Shown: positions 18,117 to 26,520 of the stretch, piece after piece
How the letters are laid out: the number at the start of each line of letters is the position of its first letter
Position numbering within the stretch: the stretch's first letter is position 1
From: Georgenia yuyongxinii
Lineage (GTDB): Bacteria; Actinomycetota; Actinomycetes; Actinomycetales; Actinomycetaceae
Assembly: GCF_006352065.1 (NCBI RefSeq)
Contig: NZ_CP040915.1
Location: 2,418,001 to 2,482,000 of the forward strand
Length of the DNA stretch: 64,000 nt
Reading direction: 5' to 3'
Made by a program: the position numbers and the translations under genes
Notes under the pieces: generated by a model
Databases searched by the model: none
The model's input: the letters and a program-made list of their open reading frames with translations, nothing else
Told to the model about the DNA's origin: nothing

Positions 18117-18186
18117 CTCAGGCGTTGCCGACGCGGGCTGGTAGTACAACACTCAGGCAACGCCTGAGGAATGTACTACCAGCCCG
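18117..18186. terminator. Nested hairpin with alternative pairing after MFS gene
   Basis: Outer arms 18134-18148 and 18172-18186 are a perfect 15-base inverted repeat (CGGGCTGGTAGTACA). The loop holds a second perfect dyad, CTCAGGC-AAC-GCCTGAG at 18152-18168. A third segment at 18117-18129 (CTCAGGCGTTGCC) can instead pair with 18156-18168. Three mutually competing stems in 70 bases is more than a simple terminator needs. No U-run follows, so termination is only a guess; a mobile-element end or RNA switch are alternatives. Confidence 0.55.
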
Positions 18187-18261
18187 TGCGTGGTCCACTG
18201 ATCGTCGAGGCAAAAGAGCCCCCGGGAAGACACTGCTGGCACCGACCCCGCTTCGCCGCAA

Positions 18262-18604
18262 CCCAGTCGGCCGAACCCTGATCTGAAGACCCTGGACCGG
18301 TTGGTCGGAACCTGGGAAATCTCCGGTGACGCCGAGGGGAGGGTCACCTACGACTGGACGGAAGGCGACTTCTTCCTGTTCCAGCATGTCGACCTTGGCG
18401 GCACCAGTGGGCTGGTTGTCATCGGCCACCTCCAGCTGTACGGCGAGGAACTGAGCGCGGACATCAGGTCGCGCTACTACGGCTTCTCCGAGGGCGTGAC
18501 CTTCGACTGCACCCACGAGATCGTCGGAGACACGCTCACTGGCGCCGGGCACTAACCCCGGAGGCGGCGGCTACAGCACCGTCTCGACCCGGCGCAAGAT
18601 CTAG
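18262..18604 (+). pseudogene. DUF1579-like conserved protein remnant
   Basis: The frame reads NPDLKTLDRLVGTWEISGDA and then RVTYDWTEGDFFLFQHVDLGG, the well-known start of a lipocalin-like DUF1579-type family of about 150 residues. The expected stretch between GDTLT and LTGAWHYPGGGGY (about 30 residues) is missing, as if deleted between short repeats, and a frameshift at 18552-18557 puts PGGGGYSTVSTR out of frame. There is also no ATG or RBS at the proper N terminus; a TTG at 18301 is the only in-frame start. The gene is broken in at least two ways. Confidence 0.7.
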
Positions 18605-19095
18605 GTCTTTTGACCCTCTGCCCGCGGTGCGGACGCGGCTAGGTTGGTGCCACAAGACCAGGACTCCCCGGCGGCCAGACGGACGCACACGCCGCCCACC
18701 GCCGGAGGCGAACGGTGCGGATCGAGCTGGACGAGGTGATGCGTAGCAGTGACGAAGCACCGCAGCGCCACCCCGGCCGCCAGGCACACGTAGCGACACA
18801 CTGGCCGTTGATGCGCAGTCAGCACCGGCACAGCCCAGGATCGGGCAAGGTCGAAGAAGCCGGCCCCCGTGGTGACGAGCAAGAGGCCCGGGTCTTCGGA
18901 CCCGGGCCTCTCGCATCCCCGCCGCCTACACCCCCGCCTCGAGCGGAAGACGACCCCTAACGGTCAGGGTCCGTGCCGGGTGGCCGAACAGTCACCTGGG
19001 AGGAGGTCGTCGAGCTTGACGTCCAGGACGGCGTCGCAACGGAGTCGAACCGTCACGGGGTGGCTCCAGCGACCCCGTGACAGTTCGGCATCAGC
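18605..19095. other. Gene-poor stretch with an orphan terminator
   Basis: About 490 bases with no convincing gene. A 93-codon minus-strand frame (18601-18882) reads GAGFFDLARSWAVPVLTAHQ and looks faintly protein-like, but I recognise no family. The stretch holds the strong hairpin at 18882-18911 and a 10-base inverted repeat at 19052-19061/19072-19081. It lies between two pseudogenes, so it is probably decayed sequence, though an unseen small RNA ending at the hairpin is possible. Confidence 0.4.
18882..18911. terminator. Strong hairpin with TTCG tetraloop
   Basis: A perfect 13-base stem (AGAGGCCCGGGTC and its complement) closed by the very stable TTCG loop. This is the usual form of intrinsic terminators in GC-rich actinobacteria, although no T-run follows. 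No gene ends close to it on the plus strand. On the minus strand the DUF2075 remnant ends 185 bases away at 19096, which may be what it once served. Confidence 0.6.
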
Positions 19096-19515
19096 CTAGG
19101 GATTGATAACCGACCGCAGCATCGCCTGCGTCTCTTCGTCGGTCGACAGCACGAGGGTGCCGCGCAGCCCACGTGTGAGCAGGACCTTATAGACGTGCCG
19201 CACTAGACGGTCGAAGGTCGCATCGTCGACCGTATTGCGTGACTTGAAGTCCGGGTCTTTGTTGAACTCACGTCGCGAGACCCACCGGTCGTCCCGCCAC
19301 ACCAGATCTGGACCGATGACGACGCCGTTCCAGGAGTACTCGAATCCTTGCGCGGTGTACACACAGCCGACCTGCTCGAAACCGGCAGGGTCGTACGCCC
19401 ACAACCATGACGGTGGCGCGCCGCCGATCGCCCGATCGCTCTTGAGGTTCCACGGCTTCGACCAGGCCCCGATCCGGACGTCCGCCACGAGCGAGCCGTC
19501 CGTGTTCGGGTTGCT
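19096..19515 (-). pseudogene. C-terminal remnant of a DUF2075 helicase-like gene
   Basis: The minus-strand translation DGSLVADVRIGAWSKPWNLK, VGCVYTAQGFEYSWNGVVIG and HVYKVLLTRGLRGTLVLSTD matches the C-terminal end of DUF2075 (RecD-like P-loop) proteins, which are normally about 600 residues. Only about the last 140 residues are present; the Walker A region and all earlier motifs are absent. The match stops near 19515, where plus-strand similarity to an unrelated gene begins. The frame stays open to 19626, but that part is antisense to the ATP-grasp remnant. Confidence 0.75.
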
Positions 19516-19519
19516 CCAG

Positions 19520-19651
19520 GGCGACGACGGCCGGCCGCGGCTCATGGAGCTCGAGGCCGTCGAGAAGAACCTGTATTTCGACAGCGCACCGAGCTCCGTG
19601 GACCGGCTGGCCGACGCCGTCGTCACGCGCGCCGCCCGGCCCGGAGCGTGA
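19520..19651 (+). pseudogene. C-terminal remnant of an ATP-grasp enzyme gene
   Basis: GDDGRPRLMELEAVEKNLYF followed by SSVDRLADAVVTRAARPGA ends at a stop codon at 19651. LMELE-x-(V/I)-E-x-(N/S)-LYF is the closing metal-binding strand of RimK/glutathione-synthetase-like ATP-grasp proteins in actinobacteria. Only about 43 residues of some 300 remain. It abuts the DUF2075 remnant in the opposite orientation at about 19515-19520, so a deletion or rearrangement fused the ends of two unrelated genes. Confidence 0.6.
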
Positions 19652-19734
19652 CCGGGGTGCGCGACGCCGCCGGGGTGCGCCGCTCGCCCGTGCGCCGCAG
19701 CGCATAGGCACGACCTCGAGGCCTCCGCCCCGGC

Positions 19735-19830
19735 TCACCTGCCCTCGGGGTGTTCAGAGCCAACGCGGCCTGGCTGATCTGTGCCGTCGTGGCCTTTGAC
19801 CTCATGCGCTCGCGCCACACCGTCCGTCCG
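19735..19830 (+). mobile_element. IS1380-family transposase C-terminal remnant
   Basis: The translated stretch HLPSG, then after a one-base shift VFRANAAWLICAVVAFDLMR, matches the conserved C-terminal block of IS1380-family transposases (usually HLPSG-x-F-x-ANAAWL-x-AFNL). About 30 residues remain, and the terminal inverted repeats were not found. It sits in the 287-base gap between the ATP-grasp remnant and the MoxR gene and may be the agent behind the rearrangement next door. Confidence 0.6.
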
Positions 19831-19938
19831 GGCCAAAATCAGCCCACCCCACCCGCCCCGTCGGTGGATCGAGGCAATGCGGCGACCGGTGTGCTGTAGG
19901 CCACATTCGGACACTCGCCGGGCGGTAGCGTGCCAGGC

Positions 19939-20892
19939 GTGAAGACGGACGAGCTGTTCGCGAGCCCGGAGTCGTTGGCCGCCGCCCTCGCCACCACCGG
20001 TTATCTCGCCGACGTCGGGCTGGCGACGGTCACGTGGCTCGCGCACCGGCTTCAGCGGCCGATCCTGGTGGAGGGCGAACCGGGGACGGGCAAGACCGCG
20101 CTGGCCGAGGCGCTCGCCCAGGCCGCCGGGCGTCCGCTGATCCGGTTGCAGTGCTACGAGGGCATCGACGCCTCCCAGGCGCTCTACGACTGGGACTTCC
20201 CGCGCCAGATTCTTCACCTGCGCGCGGTCGAGGCCCTGGCCGGGGCCCGAGCCGCCACCGCAGCAGCTGCCAGCGGGACCGGCACCGGCACCGGCACCGG
20301 CGAACCGCAGCCGGACGCCGTCGTGCGCGAGGCGGAGCTCTTCGACGAGCGGTTCCTGCTGGCCCGGCCGATCCTGCGGGCGCTGCGCGAGAGCCCCTGC
20401 GTGCTCCTTATCGACGAGATCGATCGGGCCGATGACGAGTTCGAGGCGTTCCTGCTGGAGGTGCTCTCCACCTGGCAGGTGACGATCCCGGAGATCGGGA
20501 CGGTCACCGCCACCGAGCCGCCCATGGTCGTGCTGACCTCCAACCGCACCCGCGATCTGCACGACGCGCTCAAGCGGCGCTGCCTGTACCAGTGGATCGA
20601 CCATCCCGGCTTCGAGCAGGAGGTCGACATCGTCCGCACCCGCCTGCCGGAGGTGGACGCGGCGCTGACCGAGCAGGTGGTGGCTCTGGTTCAGAGCCTG
20701 CGCCGCGACGGTGAGCTCATCAAGCCCCCCGGGGTCGCCGAGACCCTCGACTGGGCTCGGGCCCTGGACGCGCTCGGCGCGAGCGCGGTCGACCCCGACG
20801 TCGCCGCCCGCACCCTGGGCGCGGCGATCAAGTACCGCGAGGACGAGCACCGGGTGCGCGAGCTTCTGCATCAGACGGGCCGGCAGCCGTGA
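19939..20892 (+). CDS. MoxR/CoxD-type AAA+ ATPase
   Basis: A 317-residue AAA+ ATPase. Walker A is EGEPGTGKT, Walker B is LLIDEIDRAD, and SNRTRDLHDALKRRCLY holds sensor 1 and the arginine finger. CoxD-type MoxR proteins assist maturation of aerobic CO-dehydrogenase-like molybdenum hydroxylases. A run of GGCACC repeats near 20278 encodes GTGTGTG inside an insertion. A -10-like TAGCGT at 19926-19931 lies 7 bases before GTG 19939, suggesting a leaderless message; GTG 19930 is an alternative. The VWA partner gene follows. Confidence 0.9.
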   Translation: MKTDELFASPESLAAALATTGYLADVGLATVTWLAHRLQRPILVEGEPGTGKTALAEALAQAAGRPLIRLQCYEGIDASQALYDWDFPRQILHLRAVEALAGARAATAAAASGTGTGTGTGEPQPDAVVREAELFDERFLLARPILRALRESPCVLLIDEIDRADDEFEAFLLEVLSTWQVTIPEIGTVTATEPPMVVLTSNRTRDLHDALKRRCLYQWIDHPGFEQEVDIVRTRLPEVDAALTEQVVALVQSLRRDGELIKPPGVAETLDWARALDALGASAVDPDVAARTLGAAIKYREDEHRVRELLHQTGRQP

Positions 20893-20950
20893 CGTCGCGC
20901 CCACCCGGCGTCCCGCGCGCTCCCGGACGCCCACCCCCGCCCGGAGGCCG

Positions 20951-22060
20951 GTGAGTCGGGTGCCGTGGACTGTCCAGGAGTCCCTGCTCGGTTTCGCCCG
21001 GGCGTTGCGGGCGGCCGGGCTGCCGGTCACGGCCGCACACGAGCGTCTGTTCCTGCAGGCGGCGGCAGAGGTCGGCATCTCTGCCCGGGAGCAGGTGTAT
21101 TGGGCAGGCCGTTGCACCCTGACCGGCTCGCCGGACGACGTCGTGCCCTTCGACGAGATCTTCGCCAGCTGGTTCGGCGGGGCATCGTTCGAAACGCTGA
21201 CCCGCAGGCCCTCGCCTCTGCCGTCTGGGCTACAGGCCCCGCTGGTCGACGGGGCGGAGAGCGTGCTGCGCCTGTCGGGCAGTCCGGCCCCGGCGGTGGC
21301 GTCCACGACCGAGGTGCTCCGACACCGCGACATCGGCGTGATGGGCGCCGCGGAGCGCCAAGAGCTCCGGCGCCTTCTGGCCACCCTCGACCCCCGCCCG
21401 CCACGGCGCCGGGCCCGGCGGCACACCGCCGCGCGGCGCGGTGACCTGGACGGCCCTCGCACCCTGCGCGAGCAGCGCCGCCGCATGGGCGAGGTCGGAC
21501 CGGTGGTCTACCGCCGCAAGCGGCTGCGCAACCGGCGCACCGTGGTGCTGCTCGACGTCTCCGGCTCGATGCGGCCCTACGCCGACTCCAACCTCCGCCT
21601 GGCCCACCGGATGCTCCACGCGGCGCCGCGGACCACCGAGGTGTTCACCATGGGCACCCGCCTGACCCGGGTGACCCGCGCGCTGCGCCCCCGCACCGCC
21701 GACCAGGCCCTGGTCGCGGCCGGCGACGTCGTGCCGGACTGGGCCGGCGGCACCCGGCTCGGTGAGATGCTGCGGGCCTTCGTCGACCGGTGGGGCCGCG
21801 GCGGGTTGGCCCGGCAGGCCGTCGTCGTCGTCTTCAGCGACGGGTGGGAGCGGCAGGAGCCCGAGCTCCTCGGCGAGCAGGCGCGCCGGCTGCGTGCGCT
21901 GGCCCACTGCGTGATCTGGGTCAGCCCGCACCGCGGCAAGGCGGGGTACCAGCCGGTGCAGCAGGGCATCATGGCGGTCCTGCCCCACATCGACCACTTC
22001 GTCGCCGGGCACTCCCTGGCCGCGTTCGCCGAGCTGCTCGACGCCGTCGCCCAAGCCTGA
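20951..22060 (+). CDS. CoxE-like VWA-domain protein
   Basis: A 369-residue protein of the VWA_CoxE family. The first 170 residues are the helical CoxE N-terminal region (ESLLGFARALRAAGLPVTA, then VYWAGRCTLTG). The VWA domain follows, with a MIDAS motif DVSGSM near residue 200, a conserved Thr in GGTRLGEML and the late Asp in FSDGWER. MoxR-VWA pairs act as metallochaperone-like remodelling complexes for the neighbouring molybdenum enzyme. GGAGG lies three bases before GTG 20951; GTG 20960 is equally possible. Confidence 0.9.
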   Translation: MSRVPWTVQESLLGFARALRAAGLPVTAAHERLFLQAAAEVGISAREQVYWAGRCTLTGSPDDVVPFDEIFASWFGGASFETLTRRPSPLPSGLQAPLVDGAESVLRLSGSPAPAVASTTEVLRHRDIGVMGAAERQELRRLLATLDPRPPRRRARRHTAARRGDLDGPRTLREQRRRMGEVGPVVYRRKRLRNRRTVVLLDVSGSMRPYADSNLRLAHRMLHAAPRTTEVFTMGTRLTRVTRALRPRTADQALVAAGDVVPDWAGGTRLGEMLRAFVDRWGRGGLARQAVVVVFSDGWERQEPELLGEQARRLRALAHCVIWVSPHRGKAGYQPVQQGIMAVLPHIDHFVAGHSLAAFAELLDAVAQA

Positions 22061-22147
22061 CGGAGTGCTCTCTGCTGCGGGCCTGCCCGCGCTCACGTGC
22101 GGCGGGCTCACCGCCCCTCCACCCCCCGGGCCGCGCCAGAGGGCCAA

Positions 22148-22315
22148 ACATCGCAACGTCGTCACGGTCGTGGCCCGGGACGACGCGGCGAACGGTCGAG
22201 TGTGACGCTGTCGCGCTCTCGGAGGGGTCGCACACCGCAACTTCGCCACATTGGTGTGCGGGCACAACGCGTCACGCCGTCGAATGTGACGGTCTTGCGC
22301 TCCAGAGGTGCCAGA
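22148..22315. repeat. Degenerate tandem repeat of about 84 bases
   Basis: Two adjacent units, 22148-22231 and 22232-22315, can be aligned end to end with clear but imperfect similarity (ACAYCGCAAC, later GTCGARTGTGACG and GCGCTC). A weaker third partial unit may follow from 22316. It lies in the 335-base gap between the convergent ends of the coxE-like and coxG-like genes, where no gene is seen. Its role is unknown; it might be a transcription end region or an old mobile fragment. Confidence 0.5.
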
Positions 22316-22395
22316 AGCGTGCAGTTGTCCGGGTCGGGCGAGCGAGCGAGCCACGTCCGACTCTGCGAGTAGGCACCGGCGCTGCTGCCTTGTAG

Positions 22396-23121
22396 CTAAG
22401 AGCTGCGCCCGGCCCGTCCGACGACGATCCCCGCCACCAGCCCGACGAGCCCGACCGCGCCGATCATGGCGTAACGCCGCACCAGCACTGGTAGCACGGC
22501 CGCGCCGAGATCCACCGCGTCCGTGGTCTGTCCCGCCGGCGCCGGGGTGGGTCGTATGCCTCGGGCGGCGTCCGGCGCAGGCCGGGATGCCGTGGCCATG
22601 GCCGGCGGCGCAGCCGCAGGCGCAGGCACCGCCGTCGGCCCGGACTCCCCCAACCCCGGCTCCGCCGTCGGCCCGGACGCGGTCTCGAACTGGCTCTCGA
22701 TGCACGCGACGAACTGGCCGAGGAGCTTGTCGGAGACGTCCTGCATGACCCCGCGGCCGAACTGGGCCGGCTTGCCGGTGATGCTGAGGTCGGTGAGGAC
22801 CTCCACCCGGGTGCCGGCGCCGTCGTCGGTCAGCGACATCGTCACGGTGACCGACGCCGTGCCGTTGCCGCGCCGATCCTTCCCCCGGGCCTCGATGACC
22901 GCCCGGTGGCCGGCATCGTCCCGCTCGACGAAGCTACCCGTGCCCGTGTACGTCAGGGCGATGGGCCCGAGCTTGACCTTGACGGTCCCGGTGAAGGAGT
23001 CGGCGTCGGCCTCGGTGACGCTCGCGCCGGGGAAGCAGCTGCCCACCCGGTGCAGGTCGGTGAGCAGCGCCCAGGTGCGGGCCGGGTCGGCGGGGACGGT
23101 GAAGGCGTGGGTCAGCTCCAC
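22396..23121 (-). CDS. coxG: CoxG-like SRPBCC protein with C-terminal anchor
   Basis: A 241-residue protein. Residues 1-145 are the CoxG SRPBCC domain: HAFTVPADPARTWALLTDLH, then VGSCFPGASVTE and KVKLGPIALTYTGTGSF. A Pro/Ala-rich linker (150-205) leads to one transmembrane helix (AMIGAVGLVGLVAGIVVG) and a basic end. In Oligotropha CoxG helps bring CO dehydrogenase to the membrane; the same anchoring role is inferred here. It is the last gene of the small-large-medium operon, four bases behind the medium subunit. Confidence 0.88.
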   Translation of the reverse strand: MELTHAFTVPADPARTWALLTDLHRVGSCFPGASVTEADADSFTGTVKVKLGPIALTYTGTGSFVERDDAGHRAVIEARGKDRRGNGTASVTVTMSLTDDGAGTRVEVLTDLSITGKPAQFGRGVMQDVSDKLLGQFVACIESQFETASGPTAEPGLGESGPTAVPAPAAAPPAMATASRPAPDAARGIRPTPAPAGQTTDAVDLGAAVLPVLVRRYAMIGAVGLVGLVAGIVVGRAGRSS

Positions 23122-23125
23122 GGCC

Positions 23126-23983
23126 TCACGCCCCCACGGCCGTGAGCACCGCCCGGCGGGTCAGGACACCGGCGAGGTGTCGGCGGTACTCGGCGTCGCC
23201 GTTGAGGTCCGACGGCGGCTCGGTGCCCTCCCCCGCCCGGGCGCAGATCGCGTCGAGGTCCGTCGCGGTGGCCGGCATCCCGATCAGCAACCGCTCGACG
23301 TCACGGGCCCGCAGCGGCGTGGCACCCATGTTCGTGAGCGCCACCCGGGCCTCAGTGATGGTCCCGGCCTCGGCGCGGGCGGTGACCGCGACCCCGACGA
23401 TCGCCCACTGGTGGGAGACGCGGACGAACTTCTCGTACGCGCAGCCCCACCCGGTGTGCTTGGAGATCTCGACGGCGACGAGCACCTCGCCCGGTCCTAC
23501 CGCCGTCTCGAAAAGGCCGAGGAAGAACTCCGCGGCCGGTACCCGCCGCTCGGTCCCGTCCGCGCCGGCGATGACCATGGTGGCGTCGAGGGCGAGGACG
23601 GGCGCGCCGACGTCGCCGGCCGGGTCCGCGTGGGCCAGTGCCCCGCCCAGGGTGCCCCGGTGGCGGATCTGCGGGTCGGCGACCTCGGTGATCGCCTTGA
23701 CCAGCACGCCGGCGTGCTGGTCGACGGCGGGGTCGTCGAGGAGCTGCTGATAGGTGGTCATCGCGCCGATGCGCAGTCGGTCCCCGGCGTCGGTGATGCC
23801 GGCCAGCCCGGGGACCTTGGCGAGGTCGACGAGCACCTCGGGGGCGTTCAGGCGCATCCGCAGCACGGGTAGGAGGGACTGGCCGCCGGCGATGATCTTG
23901 GCGTCGTCGCCGTGCTCGGCCAGGGCTGCCAGGGCATCGGACAGGCTCGTGGGAGCGAGGTAGTCGAACGCTGCGGGGATCAT
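23126..23983 (-). CDS. Molybdenum hydroxylase medium (FAD) subunit, CoxM-like
   Basis: A 285-residue FAD-binding subunit of the xanthine dehydrogenase family. IIAGGQSLLPVLRMRL is the first FAD-pyrophosphate motif, and QIRHRGTLGGALAHADPAGD is the second. The C-terminal CO_deh_flav_C domain follows (AYEKFVRVSHQWAIVGVAV). It passes electrons from the small iron-sulfur subunit to an acceptor. The ATG at 23983 overlaps the large-subunit stop (ATGA). The long frame upstream is inside the large-subunit gene and is not real. Confidence 0.92.
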   Translation of the reverse strand: MIPAAFDYLAPTSLSDALAALAEHGDDAKIIAGGQSLLPVLRMRLNAPEVLVDLAKVPGLAGITDAGDRLRIGAMTTYQQLLDDPAVDQHAGVLVKAITEVADPQIRHRGTLGGALAHADPAGDVGAPVLALDATMVIAGADGTERRVPAAEFFLGLFETAVGPGEVLVAVEISKHTGWGCAYEKFVRVSHQWAIVGVAVTARAEAGTITEARVALTNMGATPLRARDVERLLIGMPATATDLDAICARAGEGTEPPSDLNGDAEYRRHLAGVLTRRAVLTAVGA

Positions 23984-26520
23984 CGGGCACCGCCTTCGTC
24001 GTCGCGGGGGTTCTGGTCGGCGTCGCCGGGCAGCGGGTCCTGGTTGGGCTCGCCCGGCGCGAAGTGTGCGGCCGCGTCGGGCGGGGCTGCGCCGTCGGGC
24101 AAGGCTGCGCCCTCGGGCACGGCTGCGCCGTCGGCCCGGGCTCCCCCGGCCTCCCGAACCGCGCGCCACACCCGCTGCGGGGTCAGGGGCATGGTGATGT
24201 CCTCCACCCCGAGATGACGGACGGCGTCGAGCACGGCGTTGACCACGGCCGGGGTCGAGGCGATGGTCCCGGCCTCCCCGACGCCCTTGGCGCCGAGGTC
24301 GTTCGTCAGCGACGGGGTCACGGTGTTCTCGGTGACGAAGGAGATCGTGTCCGCGGCCGTGGGCAGGGTGTAGTCGACGAACGAGCCGGACACCAGCGTG
24401 CCCTGCTCGTCGTAGACCGCCTCTTCCCATAGCGCCTGGGCGATGCCCTGGACGAGGCCTCCGTGCACCTGCCCCTCGACCAGCAACGGGTTGACGATCG
24501 TGCCGACGTCGTCCACGCACACGTAGCTGCGCATCGTCACCTGGCCGGTCTCGGTGTCGACCTCCATCGCGCACAGGTGGGTGCCGTGCGGGTAGGAGAA
24601 GTTGACCGGGTCGAAGGTGGCGTCGGCGTCCAGGCTCGGCTCCATGCCGTCGGGCAGGTCGTGGGCGGCGAAGACCCGCAGGGCCAGGTCGGTCAGCCCG
24701 ATCGCGGTGTCGGTGCCCTTGACCTGGAACTTCCCGCCGGTGAACTCCAGGTCGTCCTCGGCGGCCTCGAGCACGTGCGCGGCCAGCGGCAGGGCCTTCT
24801 CGATCACCTTGTCCGCGGCCTTGACCACGGCCTGGCCGCCGACGACGAGTGAGCGGGACCCGTAGGTGTCCAGGCCCTTGTGGGAGATCTGGGTGTCACC
24901 GTGGAGGACCTCGACGTCCTCGAAGGGCACCCCGAGCCGGTCGGCGACGATCTGGCTCCACGCCGTCACGTGCCCCTGGCCGTGCGGGGAGGTGCCGGTG
25001 ACCACCTCGACCTTGCCGGTGGGCAGCATCCGCACCGCGGCGTGCTCCCAGCCGCCGGCGCCGTAGCTCAGCGCGCCGAGCACCCGGGAGGGGGCCAGCC
25101 CGCACATCTCGGTGAACGTCGAGACGCCGATACCGAGCTGGACCGTGTCGCGGGCGGCGCGGCGCTCGGCCTGCTCGCGGCGCAGCGCGTCGTAGTCGAA
25201 GAGCTCCTTGGCCCGGGCCGTGGCCGCCTCGTAGTTGCCCGAGTCGTACTCCAGGCCGGCGACGGTGGTGAAGGGGAACTCCTCGTGGGTGATCCAGTTC
25301 TTCTCGCGCAGCTCGAGGGGGTCCATGCCGAGCTCGGCGGCGAGGTCGTCCATGAGCCGCTCGATGGCGAAGGTCGCCTCGGGCCGGCCCGCGCCGCGGT
25401 AGGCGTCGGTCCACGTCTTGTTGGTGAAGACGTTGGTGCAGGTGAAGTGATAGGCGGGGAACTTGTAGATGGCGTTGTACATGAACGCCCCGAGGATCGG
25501 CACCCCGGGGGTGACCAGGCCCAGATAGGCGCCCATGTCCGCCGTCAGCTCGACCTTGAGCCCGGTGACGGTGCCGTCGCGCTTCGCGGCCAGGGTGAGC
25601 TTTTGCCACTGGTCGCGGCCGTGGTGGCCGGAGACGAGGGACTCGCTCCGCGTCTCGGTCCACTTGCACGGCTTGCCGGTGCGGCGCGCCGCGAGGAAGG
25701 TGATGACCTCCTCGGGCGTGACCTGCAGCTTGCCGCCGAACCCGCCGCCCACGTCGGGGGCGATGACCCGCACCTTCGACTCCGGCACGCCCAGGGTCAG
25801 GGCCAGCATCACCCGCAGGATGTGCGGGACCTGCGTGGAGGTCCACATCGTGTACTGCTCGCCGGTGGGGTCCACCGCCGTCGCGCGCGGCTCCATGTAG
25901 GCGGGGATGAGCCGCTGCTGGCGGAACTCGCGCTCGATGAGCACCTCCGCGCCGGCGATGGCGTCCTCGACGTCACTGCCGGTACCGGCCGCGGCGGAGT
26001 CGAAGGTCCACACGGCCGAGACGTTGGTGCCCAGGTCCGGGTGGGCCAGGGCTGTGTCGGCGGCGGCGTCCTTGAGATCGACGACGGCGGGCAGCTCGAC
26101 GTAGTCGACGTCGACCAGCTCCGCGGCGTCGCGGGCGGCGGCAGGGCTGCGGGCGATGACGACGGCGACGATCTCCCCGGCGAAGGCGACCCGGTCGACG
26201 GCGATGGCCGGGTGGGGCTGGGCCTTCTGGTCGGGCGTGATCGGCCAGGCGGTGGGCAGGGCGCCCTGTTCGTCGGCGACGTCCGCGCCCGTAAGGACGG
26301 CGACGACGCCCTCGGCGTCCTTGGCGGCGGCGGTGTCGATCGCGGTGATGGTCGCGTGGGCGAAGGGGCTGCGCACCATGGCCAGGTGCAGCATGCCGGG
26401 CAGCACGATGTTGTCGGTCCACCGGGTGCGGCCGGTGATGAGCCGGCGGTCCTCCTTGCGGCGGCGGGCCCGGCCGATCTCGGAGGTGGCCGTTGCGGTG
26501 CGCTCCTCGGTGAGGGTCAT
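23980..26520 (-). CDS. Molybdenum hydroxylase large subunit, form II CoxL type
   Basis: An 846-residue catalytic subunit binding molybdopterin cytosine dinucleotide. The active-site loop reads [12 protein letters not shown], the form II signature; genuine CO dehydrogenases (form I) have AY-x-CSFR, and that cysteine is absent here. GGGFGGK, the PHGQGH region and the late catalytic Glu in KGVGEAGT are present. The last 55 residues are an unusual Ala/Pro/Asp-rich tail with repeated DGAA-type units. The substrate of form II enzymes is not settled. The ATG overlaps the small-subunit stop. Confidence 0.92.
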   Translation of the reverse strand: MTLTEERTATATSEIGRARRRKEDRRLITGRTRWTDNIVLPGMLHLAMVRSPFAHATITAIDTAAAKDAEGVVAVLTGADVADEQGALPTAWPITPDQKAQPHPAIAVDRVAFAGEIVAVVIARSPAAARDAAELVDVDYVELPAVVDLKDAAADTALAHPDLGTNVSAVWTFDSAAAGTGSDVEDAIAGAEVLIEREFRQQRLIPAYMEPRATAVDPTGEQYTMWTSTQVPHILRVMLALTLGVPESKVRVIAPDVGGGFGGKLQVTPEEVITFLAARRTGKPCKWTETRSESLVSGHHGRDQWQKLTLAAKRDGTVTGLKVELTADMGAYLGLVTPGVPILGAFMYNAIYKFPAYHFTCTNVFTNKTWTDAYRGAGRPEATFAIERLMDDLAAELGMDPLELREKNWITHEEFPFTTVAGLEYDSGNYEAATARAKELFDYDALRREQAERRAARDTVQLGIGVSTFTEMCGLAPSRVLGALSYGAGGWEHAAVRMLPTGKVEVVTGTSPHGQGHVTAWSQIVADRLGVPFEDVEVLHGDTQISHKGLDTYGSRSLVVGGQAVVKAADKVIEKALPLAAHVLEAAEDDLEFTGGKFQVKGTDTAIGLTDLALRVFAAHDLPDGMEPSLDADATFDPVNFSYPHGTHLCAMEVDTETGQVTMRSYVCVDDVGTIVNPLLVEGQVHGGLVQGIAQALWEEAVYDEQGTLVSGSFVDYTLPTAADTISFVTENTVTPSLTNDLGAKGVGEAGTIASTPAVVNAVLDAVRHLGVEDITMPLTPQRVWRAVREAGGARADGAAVPEGAALPDGAAPPDAAAHFAPGEPNQDPLPGDADQNPRDDEGGAR

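Noticed and set aside
19026-19081. T-arm-like GGTTCGACTCC on the minus strand next to a hairpin, suggesting a tRNA
   Set aside because: No matching acceptor, D or anticodon stems could be placed around it.
16048-20300. Idea that the toxin-antitoxin pair and pseudogenes mark an integrated genomic island
   Set aside because: No integrase, attachment repeats or tRNA gene were found, and base composition does not change visibly.
20278-20300. GGCACC repeats in the MoxR gene as a frameshift hotspot
   Set aside because: The unit is six bases, so copy changes keep the frame, and the protein is intact on both sides.
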